A DNA stretch of 64,000 nt from Farysia itapuensis. Taxonomy: Eukaryota; Basidiomycota; Ustilaginomycetes; Ustilaginales; Ustilaginaceae. The DNA lies in assembly GCA_023212645.1 (NCBI GenBank), contig JALBYC010000017.1, forward strand, positions 186,001-250,000. Reading direction: 5' to 3'. The notes under the pieces are model-generated. The model worked only from the letters and a program-made list of their open reading frames with translations. It was not told the origin of the DNA and did not search any database. Shown piece after piece: positions 18,677 through 26,930 of this stretch. The translations under genes were made by a program, and so were the position numbers. Within the stretch, counting starts at the first letter, position 1, and every line of letters starts with the position of its first letter.

Positions 18677-21145
18677 CTAGTGCTCTTCGTCGGTTCGAGT
18701 GAGTGCAGCCAGACCACCCCGAGTCAGACCTCCTGACCACACTCGCTTGATGCTACGGACTGGATGCTCTGCGGCGTCGACCAACGTGTACAGTTGGCCA
18801 GCTAAATTGGACGACGATTGGCTCGATGATTGCCCTCGCTGTTGCGCGGTATCCGACGTGTTTCGACGGTCAAAGCTCGGTCGCCCCTCGCGCAGATCTG
18901 AGCGCGAGCCAATGGGACTGTTCGGAGCAGTCTTTCGCCCCCATCGAGCGGCAATCTGTGGAGAATTGAGTGCAGAGCCTACAGACTTGCCAGCAGTGCC
19001 GTATCGACCCGAAGATCTTGCCACGCGCTCCAAACTCTCTCGCATCGGATCTGCATACCTTCGTGTCACAACGTGGAATCGATGAGTCGATATGGCATGC
19101 GTTGTAATGGCAATAGCGCGGATCAAGCTCGGATCAACAAATTGGATGGAAGGATGGTCAGCTGCTGAGCGTGCGCCAAACACCTCGGCATCCTCTTGCA
19201 AAGCCGGCACATCGGACGGATCCAGAGGAAAGGGGTCGGGCGAGGTGGTCGTCAGGCCGTGGATCAAATGCAGTGGTGTTGCATTTGGTCCACCGACTGC
19301 TGCAGTGGCATCTGGAGCGACGATACCGTATTCGGTCTCGATGCTTCGCATTGGGTGTTGGCCCGACATGGCGCCCAGGCCTGCCGCATTCGCTAGAGCA
19401 GGAGCCCAGCTGGACTCAAAATCATCCATATCCAAGCTCGGTCCAAGCAAAGCGTCTGACAATCTGCTTTTCTCAATGGGAGGTCCACTGACACCATAGC
19501 CCATGATGTAGCGAATCATTCGTCGACCGCGGTTGCCTTCTCCTTTAGAGTCATGCGCTTGGGAAAACAGGTACGAGTAAACTGAATTGTCTTGCACTTC
19601 AATGGCTTGTGGGGTTTCCAAAGTATCGTTCTTGGCAAAAGTTGAGATGATGGGTTTCTTGTACTTGTCCAGACGCGGATTGTAGCCTCTTGGCACCGAG
19701 TGATATCCACCGGACGACATATCGTCCATCGAGTCTCGCGCCAGTCTCAGCTTGGCAGCTAGTCTAGCCGCGTCAGCTGCCGTCAGGCTTTGAGTGCTGG
19801 TAGTCCTGCGCCGATCGGCAGCGGCCGAGCCTCGATGCTCAGAGTAAGAACTTAGTTCAAGGTTTGCGTAACGTCCTGCTCGGCCGGATTCTTCGCGCGA
19901 CACATCGCCGATTGAGGCGGCAGGAGATCCAAGGGTGATGCCAGAGCCACTCATCGAGCTAATGCTTGCCTTGTGTCTTGCATCGTCAGAACCACTGTAG
20001 CTCTGCAGCTGATCCCATCCGACCGGTGCACTTGTGCTTGACGTGAGGGCACTCCCTTTACGACCATAGCTGCTGGGTCCGGCCATAGGGTTGAGCAAGT
20101 CACCTCTGTCTTCATGTCTAGAACCCAGTCGGCCCGCCAAGGCGTTGTGAGTGTCAAGTTTGGGAGGTGCGGCTGCTTGTGTCTCGCGGGGATATAGCAA
20201 GAAGCGGCTCGACAAAGAAGATCGTGACCGAATCGAGCCAGGTGACGAGGGCATCGGCATTGAGGACCGCAAAGTGCGATTTGAGGCGTTCGAGGCGGCT
20301 CTGTGGTGGCGGGCCTGACTCGCATTTCCCACACCAAGGCCGTCGTCCGTTGACACTTTGGAAAGCGCGCTATTGTCAATTTGCAGCGATGCGAGATTGT
20401 TTTGCAGTTCCGTGAGTGCTGAAGCTGGCTCAGAGTTGGGGACGTCGTCGTTATTGGTGAGGGTCTTGGAGGTATCTCCTCGTACAAAGGGCGGAGCTGC
20501 AGACGATGCCAAGGCATACTGATATTGACTTTCCTGAGTATCGTCCAAATGGCGTGCGCTCGCTCTGGGTGTGTCCGGTTGCTGTACTGAAGCATCTGCT
20601 CTGCTTTCGGTTCGAGATTCTGAAAGGGTCGTATTTGTCTCCGAACGCGACATGGCCGTTGGTCGTTTCTTGATACCCAAGAACAGCGCATCGTCATTTG
20701 GACTGCCTGGTGAGCTTAGATCAACACTGTTGTCGCTGACTGTATTGTCTCCACTGGCACTTGTCCATCCATCGTCGGACTCGTCCTTGTCAGTCTTCGT
20801 CAGCGACTTTCTGCGCTTCCGCCCGCCGTCGCCGGCTGCCGCGCCAAGATGAGTATAGGACTTGGAGCGTTTGGTGCTGATATGCGAGCTCCCCTCACCT
20901 GGACGATGAATTCGATCAGATGATTTCTGTCGAGGACCGAGTTGAGCTGCACTTGGCTCGTGAGGAGACGTGTCGCGAGCGTCAGAGCCAGTCGGTGCTG
21001 CATTGGACGACATCATAAAAGTTGGGTCGAATCTGCCCCGATTTCCGCCTTGCTTTCCTGAGGCGGACGTTCTGCGCGCGAGCTGGGTAGATGATCCGGA
21101 GGATGTCAACCCTTGCGAGCTTCTCCTTCTTGAGGTGGCAGCCAT
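18677..21145 (-). CDS. Large Ser-rich disordered protein, function unknown
   Basis: 822 aa, single exon from the ATG at 21145. I do not recognise the family. The first ~450 residues are Ser/Arg/Asp-rich and low in hydrophobics, with basic stretches (SRRRSSQG, GGRKRRKSLTK) that could be nuclear signals or phosphorylation sites. A more conserved-looking core begins near 490 (GYNPRLDKYKKPIISTFAKND, then NSVYSYLFSQA, then RMIRYIMGYGVSGPPIEKSRLSDALLGPS). A predicted helical block follows (DPSLIRAIAITTHAISTHRFHVVTRRYADPMRESLERV). The C-terminus ends in a short possible amphipathic segment (AGQLYTLVDAAEHPVRSIKRV). There are no membrane spans. It could be a scaffold or regulatory protein. It converges with the GPI-protein gene (176 bp between them). 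Confidence 0.8.
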   Translation of the reverse strand: MAATSRRRSSQGLTSSGSSTQLARRTSASGKQGGNRGRFDPTFMMSSNAAPTGSDARDTSPHEPSAAQLGPRQKSSDRIHRPGEGSSHISTKRSKSYTHLGAAAGDGGRKRRKSLTKTDKDESDDGWTSASGDNTVSDNSVDLSSPGSPNDDALFLGIKKRPTAMSRSETNTTLSESRTESRADASVQQPDTPRASARHLDDTQESQYQYALASSAAPPFVRGDTSKTLTNNDDVPNSEPASALTELQNNLASLQIDNSALSKVSTDDGLGVGNASQARHHRAASNASNRTLRSSMPMPSSPGSIRSRSSLSSRFLLYPRETQAAAPPKLDTHNALAGRLGSRHEDRGDLLNPMAGPSSYGRKGSALTSSTSAPVGWDQLQSYSGSDDARHKASISSMSGSGITLGSPAASIGDVSREESGRAGRYANLELSSYSEHRGSAAADRRRTTSTQSLTAADAARLAAKLRLARDSMDDMSSGGYHSVPRGYNPRLDKYKKPIISTFAKNDTLETPQAIEVQDNSVYSYLFSQAHDSKGEGNRGRRMIRYIMGYGVSGPPIEKSRLSDALLGPSLDMDDFESSWAPALANAAGLGAMSGQHPMRSIETEYGIVAPDATAAVGGPNATPLHLIHGLTTTSPDPFPLDPSDVPALQEDAEVFGARSAADHPSIQFVDPSLIRAIAITTHAISTHRFHVVTRRYADPMRESLERVARSSGRYGTAGKSVGSALNSPQIAARWGRKTAPNSPIGSRSDLREGRPSFDRRNTSDTAQQRGQSSSQSSSNLAGQLYTLVDAAEHPVRSIKRVWSGGLTRGGLAALTRTDEEH

Positions 21146-21548
21146 ACTGCCCCTCTCCTACGTGTATCGATTGAGAGAGGAACGAGATTCTGCGAGCATA
21201 TCCCGAAACGAGACGAAGTTGATACACCCAGCCAAGGCTCAATGAAGCCTCGAAGATGGCGGCTGTATGTCTGCTGGCTCTGAGGAGAAAGCTACTGACC
21301 TAATTGACGATCTAGGATCATCGTCGTTAAGGAGATGAGATTAGGGCTCCCGCCCACCCACCTACCAAGCGGATTAAATCATTTCAAATGACCAGTCGGA
21401 CAAATAATAATCTGCGAAATCCAATTTTGGCTCATCAACTTAGCCGCGGATGAACGAAACGAACACACGCTATTGCGGAGGGAGCTCCACAGCAATCACT
21501 CTTCTGCTATTCTGGGCGGCTATTGTTCTTCGACCAATGAACATGCAT
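21146..21548. other. Intergenic region upstream of the 18677-21145 gene
   Basis: 403 bp between two minus-strand genes. It holds the promoter of the disordered-protein gene and the 3' end of the REC114-like gene. No feature is recognised beyond a short AT-rich stretch near 21405. Confidence 0.4.
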
Positions 21549-22850
21549 CTAGCTCTGTTCAGCTTGAATGTTGTCAACGCAGTGCTCAAAAGGATCGAGC
21601 AGAATCTCTTCGATGCAGCGTGAGATGCAGTCTGTTAAGCAAGGATCTTCCATCAGATCTTCCAGAATTGGGGCATATTGGGACTGCCAGAAGAGGTCCA
21701 GACATGTCTTTAGCTCTTCGGTCATTGCTTGAACTTTCTGTGACTCCCGCTCGTCTTCCGAAAGTGGCGAATACAAAGACTGCATCTGATCAACTTCTTC
21801 GCCCGAAGCAAGTTCATGCAAGGAAGCTTGGCTGCTGATGAGACTGTCAACCTGGCTGTTCGTCGTGTATCTGTTTGGCCACGGCGGTTGTGATGGTTTC
21901 TGACTGCTTCTGCTCATCTTCACTAGGCGTGATGACAGACTCTGGCTTGCTTGCTGGCTTTGAGTGGTTATGTCATCGACATCGTCGATGGCGGCCTTAG
22001 AGTCAGCGTCTCGTTTGCTGCTTTTCGCTTCATGTATAGAGCAATCGGACTGTTTCACAAAGGTGAGCGAACAGACGAGAAGACACTTTGTATATTTGAC
22101 TTGCCTGTATAAGCGACAGGAAAGCTTCCTTGTCAGCTTCTTCTGCAAAGACAAGCTGACATCGAAAGCGCTGCCCCAGGATTGCTAACAGAATCAGTGA
22201 CGCTGAAGCTCGAGCAAAGTCGAAGCATTTGACCTACATGCTCTGGCTGATCTTCATAGCGGTATCGAATGCCCACTATATCGTCCCGATGAATGGCATT
22301 GATGGCCCAGTCTCGATAGCCTGCTTTGTTAGCGGCTTGATGAATCCGCACAACATCAAGCTCTTCCTGATAAGAGATCAAGGTGACAAGGTTAATGATT
22401 GGCGATATTGTCATCCTGTTTGCACATCCAATTGGAGCTTCATACCAGAACTACAGGATGAGAACTTTGAGGCGCCATCTGACAAAGCTTTTGACTCGGC
22501 GATGGTTCAGAATCGTTCCTTTCCCACTCGACGACGATGGTGAACTGCCGATCATCGCTCATTCTTGTTGCTGGAGGCCTATCTATGCTAGACACACATG
22601 ACAGTGAGCTTGTGGCCGACTTGTCAGCAACGGCGGACCTGTCCCACTCAGTGGGGCGAGAGAAGAGCAAACGGACGCGCAGATCGTGGCCAGAGAAGTG
22701 TTGCCAGGCTGTTCGCGACCCGTGGCTTCTGCTGGATATCTCTTCGAGCAAGCCAGCTAGACTCGTGTTCACTTGTAGTCTCTCCGGGCGTCCGCGCGCA
22801 AACTTGACCAGCTTGGCCGACCAGGCCACTTGTTCCGTGGCTTTCAACAT
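21549..22850 (-). CDS. REC114-like meiotic recombination protein (candidate)
   Basis: Four exons assemble into one frame of 366 aa: 22446-22850, 22238-22366, 22105-22170 and 21549-22049. Every junction falls on a codon boundary, with introns of 79, 67 and 55 nt. REC114 partners Mei4 and Mer2 to activate Spo11 double-strand breaks. Family-like signals: AWQHFSGHDLRVRLLF and FTIVVEW in exon 1, the strand motif RFRCQLVFAEEADKEAFLSLI in exon 3 (compare FRxQF in the PH-like domain), a Ser-rich middle, and a C-terminal helix LMEDPCLTDCISRCIEEIL matching the Mei4-binding-type tail. The third intron uses a GC donor (CAG|GCAAGT). Family assignment is by pattern only. An upstream exon cannot be excluded. 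Confidence 0.6.
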
Positions 22851-23680
22851 TGCGGGTCAAGATGTGAATCGTGCTGACGCCATGGTGGTCGCCACACCTC
22901 TATATACACTTTCCACAGCACAGCTATCGACAAGACGTGAACTGCGGTAGTCCTCAGTCGGCCTCTCCGACTGTGATGCGCATGTGGCGAAGCTCCGAAG
23001 GCCATCGGAGCGGGGGAAATGAATATTGACTTTCTACCGAACGAATTTCCAGCCAAGTCATGCGTACTTCCGCCGTGTCTAGCAGGCATCTTTCGGGTCT
23101 GAGAGGCACCCAACAGTTCGTTCGAGGATGTAAGTCTTGCTCACATGGTAACTTCGGCAGAGCACAGTTTTGGAACATATACAGTGCTGTGTCTTCAAGG
23201 CAACACGCTTTGGTGCAAAGTCATGTCCTAAGTGAATTGTGAACTGATTAAAGAGGTGCTTTCTCCGGCGCGAAACACGACGCGATATTGCAGTGTCTGA
23301 CAGCCGACCTCAAACTAGCATGCTTAAAATTCGGATCGTCCGATGCGGCCGAAGCGAGATTTCGAGCTGTTTCAGTCCCGCTGTCTACACCGACGTGCTG
23401 CTTGTCAGCCACAAATCAGCAGAGCACCCCAGATTTTCAGGTTGGTACTCCTCCAGCCACGCGAATGTCTCCCGCATGCTCGCCACCAGACTTCTTTCCT
23501 TCCCACATACTCCATCACTTTTGATCAGCTCCTTCCTCACCACCCTGCGCACGTCTCTTCGCTCCCACAACCGGCAACATACCCTTGTCCAGCACACCTC
23601 CGGGGTCATCTGCACTTCCTTCAATCAGTGATCCAGTGACTACTTGTGTTCGTCAATCTAACACGTCGGCTCGATTGATC
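22851..23680. promoter_or_regulatory. Divergent intergenic region
   Basis: 830 bp between the REC114-like gene and a plus-strand gene. A TATATA run at 22901-22906 lies about 50 bp upstream of the REC114-like ATG on the minus strand and could be its TATA element. The right part (23490-23600) is C/T-rich, as in many fungal 5' leaders. No ORF is supported. Confidence 0.4.
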
Positions 23681-24370
23681 ATGGTCTTCCAGGATTGCGG
23701 CTACATGAGCAGTCCTTTCAAAGCGAGCAACACGGGCTGCGGAGCCGCGCTCATGGCCGATGGACAAACGACGGCCAAGAAGCGAAAGGAGCTGGATAGC
23801 GAAATGAACACTTATAGTGATGATCATGCCTCGCCGTCGCGCCCGAAACTAAGCTTGCCTCGGTCCTCGTCGTTGACCTTCAACGGTGACTCGCGGTTCC
23901 ATCCCTTACCACCGGAAGTCAACCATGCAATCCTGGCCCAGCTGGGACCGAACAACCTGTTTGGTCTTCCGTCCAACGGCAGCGCAGCGCAGAGCAGTCC
24001 TGCTTCCACGTCAGCCGGCATGACACCATCGTCTTGCTTATCGACCGGCTTCTCAGTGGAAAGTAAAGCGTCAGGCGCGCTCGATTACTTTGGCAGATAC
24101 CCAGCTGTAGAGCCATATCCTCTGTCGTCACCTTCTCAGACTTGTGGCATTCTTGGCCCGACACCGGGTGAGGTGTCAGCAAATGCTATGCAAGTCGATG
24201 GCGGTGATGCAGCCCCGAGCCATGGACCGCATTGTCGAAGCATACCGCAGCTCTGTGTTCGCTACAATGATGGTACTTCGTCCGACCTTTGGGCCACCTG
24301 CCCTGATTGCGGAGCTTGTTCCAAAGTCGAGTCTAGTCAGCCCTCTTCGAATCTCTGCTACTCACCCTAA
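23681..24370 (+). CDS. Hypothetical protein with C-terminal Cys motif
   Basis: 229 aa from the first in-frame ATG; the frame is open further upstream but has no ATG. I do not recognise it. The N-terminus (MVFQDCGYMSSPFKASNTGCG) is followed by a basic patch (TAKKRKEL), a Ser/Pro-rich middle, and a C-terminal segment HCRSIPQLCVRYNDGTSSD then LWATCPDCGACSKV. That segment has paired cysteines (CPDCGAC) plus upstream His/Cys, suggesting a small metal-binding or zinc-ribbon-like fold. No signal peptide or membrane span. A nuclear role is a guess. Confidence 0.65.
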   Translation: MVFQDCGYMSSPFKASNTGCGAALMADGQTTAKKRKELDSEMNTYSDDHASPSRPKLSLPRSSSLTFNGDSRFHPLPPEVNHAILAQLGPNNLFGLPSNGSAAQSSPASTSAGMTPSSCLSTGFSVESKASGALDYFGRYPAVEPYPLSSPSQTCGILGPTPGEVSANAMQVDGGDAAPSHGPHCRSIPQLCVRYNDGTSSDLWATCPDCGACSKVESSQPSSNLCYSP

Positions 24371-24900
24371 TTGTACCTTTCCCTTTTTGTTTTAGTATCA
24401 CTTCTTGCAGCAAAATCTCGCATCGTTTCGCCTTGCTCTTGCAATATCACAGTTTCTCAGTCCGGCAAAATGCTCACGTTGAGGTAGACACAAATTTATT
24501 GACGAATTCGTGCAAGGAAGGGGGAAAACAGAATGCGACGGGGGCCATTGCTAGAAGTACACCTGGGATGACTTGATGAGCTGAAAGCTTCAACCTTGAT
24601 TATCGAAGAGCCACACTGAATGTTGAAGAATAAACTTGAGAGGGTCTGGTAACTGAGAGAATTGATCACGAAACCGGTCTGAAGCGCGATTACTGGCTTT
24701 GGCCGTTGTAGCTAAAAGGAGGTAAGACGTGTGCTCGGGTCAGAAGTGATTCTATGAAACTTTGCGCCATGTCCCAGAACCAACAACCAGATGCGAACCT
24801 CGAAACGGCCACAGCAATGACACACGAGGAGGCGACTTCAATTCAAAGAACGTTGATCATTGAAAGAGAAGGGGAAGGAGAGTCTGCGTATCGTGGGAAT
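24371..24900. other. Convergent 3' intergenic region
   Basis: 530 bp between two convergent genes. It contains T-rich stretches just after 24371 and AATAAA-like elements, consistent with polyadenylation signals. I see no gene. Confidence 0.4.
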
Positions 24901-25808
24901 CTAGTAGCCCTGGCCACCATTGTAGGCACCGTCCTGCTGGCCAGTTTGTGGGTAACCCTGGTTGCCGTAACTATGTCGCAGAAACGCGCCGGAAGGAAAC
25001 GTAGGAAAGAGTCGATAATGCGACGGGAAGCAAGAAGAAACGCAAGAAAACATTGAGAACTTGAACTTCGAACAACACAACAGCAGGCAAGACCGACAAC
25101 GTGAGAGCACTGACCGAAACATGCAAAGAGCATGAACAGACGAGCCACCGAAGCAGGAAGGGTCTTCGCACCGCACGACAGCACCAAGCCTTGCAAACAA
25201 AGAGCATGGGACACAAAAAACTTACCCGCCGTAACCGCCCTGCTGAGGAGCACCGTAGCCCTGCTGGGGAGCGCCGTAGCCACCCTGCTGGGGCTGGAAG
25301 CCAGGCTGCTGGTAGCCACCGTATCCGCCCTGCTGGTATCCACCTTGCTGGCCGAATCCGCCGCTCTGCTGGTAACCGCCTTGCTGACCGCCTGCATGAA
25401 GAGAAGGATATCAAGTCAGTAAGATGGTCGGACATACGGGAAATGGGGATAAGAGAGACGAAACGGTGGTAATGTATTACACTTACCGTAACCGCTGTAG
25501 GAGCTTGCACCGTACTGACCAGTTACACCGCCGTAGCCTCCACCACCCATGCCACCGGCAGGTCGGGAGTTGGCCATGTTGACTCGAATGCGTCGTCCGT
25601 CGAGCTCCTGCTCGTTGAGAGCAGCAATGGCAGCGTCAGCCTCCTGCTGGGTAGCAAAGGTGACGAAGCCGAAGCCTCGCGATCGGCCGGTCTCTCGGTC
25701 CTTCATGACAATGTAGTCAGTGAGTTGGCCGTAAGCCGAAAAAGCGTGTGCAAGACTGTCATCGGTGGTGTTCCACGACAGGTTTCCAACGTAAACTTTG
25801 GCAGCCAT
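24901..25808 (-). CDS. Glycine/glutamine-rich RRM RNA-binding protein
   Basis: Three coding exons (25487-25808, 25226-25391, 24901-24970) join in frame to give 185 aa. One RRM: RNP2 VYVGNL at 5-10 and RNP1 RGFGFVTF at 44-51. It is followed by a low-complexity tail of GGYQQ/GYGAPQQ repeats ending TGQQDGAYNGGQGY. Introns are 95 nt (25392-25486) and 255 nt (24971-25225), both with GTAAGT donors. A further 5'-UTR intron is likely at 25859-25922 (GTAAGT to AACAG). The layout resembles plant and fungal glycine-rich RNA-binding proteins, with a prion-like tail that may drive granule formation. It is distinct from the multi-RRM smut protein Rrm4. Four introns in one short gene suggest splicing-based autoregulation, which is inference. 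Confidence 0.88.
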
Positions 25809-25858
25809 CTTGATGAAAATGGAAGATGGAGAGAATGGAAAAAAGATCCCAAGACTAT

Positions 25859-25922
25859 CTGTTTGAAAGCGAACAAGTCAGACAATTGCATACAGTGCCA
25901 GGAGAAGGAGAGCGCCACTTAC
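25859..25922 (-). other. Probable 5'-UTR intron of the RRM gene
   Basis: On the minus strand a GTAAGT donor (25917-25922) and an AACAG acceptor (25859-25861) bracket 64 nt, the usual intron length here. They lie 51 nt upstream of the ATG. Confidence 0.55.
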
Positions 25923-26930
25923 CGATACAATCGAACAGGTACTAGTGAGCCGGAAGCCGAGACGTGAGATGAGACGATACGATTGAACCGAAACGGAAGC
26001 TGAACGATATCGAAACCGAGACGAGTGGGCAAAGGAAGAATGAGTGATGGGAAAGCAGAGCGAGCGTGGTTGCAAGCGCATGTCCAAGCAAGCTCCACAG
26101 GGGCGTTTGGCCAGCTGACCTGCGCAAATTCGATCACCACGCAGAGAAGAAAAAAAAAATGGGCTCCGTCTTCCTGTCAGATTGTTTGGCCGCAGTAACG
26201 GACTCTTTCTCGTGCGACTGTGCGGGTACACTTGCATGATTTGAATCGGCGGCACAAGCAAGCGGATCGGCATATAGCATCAAATCACAGACCATGAGAG
26301 TGACTGCCCGGGAGTTTGAACGGCAATGATGTGTGTGCCCTGTATCTCTTGGCATGATCGAAGTCGGGGTACCGTGCCCGTACACGTTGCTGGCCGAGTG
26401 GAATTGCACAAACGATCCGAAGTCGAATTGAACTGGAAATTCGACTTTGTAATACGGATTTGAGCGGCCCCCCTCTTTGCTGTGCTCGCTCGGCGGGCTT
26501 GCTGTTACTGCATCGGCGGAGACGTGACAGCCAAGCAGCTCCGACGCCTTACTAGTCGCGGTAATCACAATTTCTTGTTATTGAGACCAACAAAAATCTG
26601 AAACTACAACGGCGCGCTGCTGGCGGCGCTGCTGTGTGTGCTCTTGGAGGGGCATGGATTGCTTTGCCGCCACAGGATATCCTGTCAGTTCCATCACTTT
26701 TCTCGCGACTGCCATCCTTGCGCCGCTTGCGTATCCGCCTCTCTCCCCTCTTCTCCAACTTCATTTCTGCGCTGTCGACTAGGTTCAGTCCTGCTTCATC
26801 ATCCCACTTTTCACTTCGACGTCCAACAAACGTATCGCGCTTTGTTGGTTACACAAGCTTACAGACTGGCATCAACTTATTCTTGGCCGGTGGTTTCGTC
26901 TTTGCATCGCACCATCCCGTTCCAGTCGTC
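25923..26930. promoter_or_regulatory. Divergent promoter region, RRM gene / glyoxal oxidase
   Basis: About 1 kb between divergent genes, with homopurine runs near 26149 and C/T-rich leader sequence before 26931. The frame of the downstream oxidase is open from 26634, but only through non-ATG codons. Confidence 0.4.

Noticed and set aside
24971..25225. Possible snoRNA in the long RRM-gene intron
   Set aside because: Pyrimidine-rich sequence with no TGATGA-like box; nothing to support an RNA gene.
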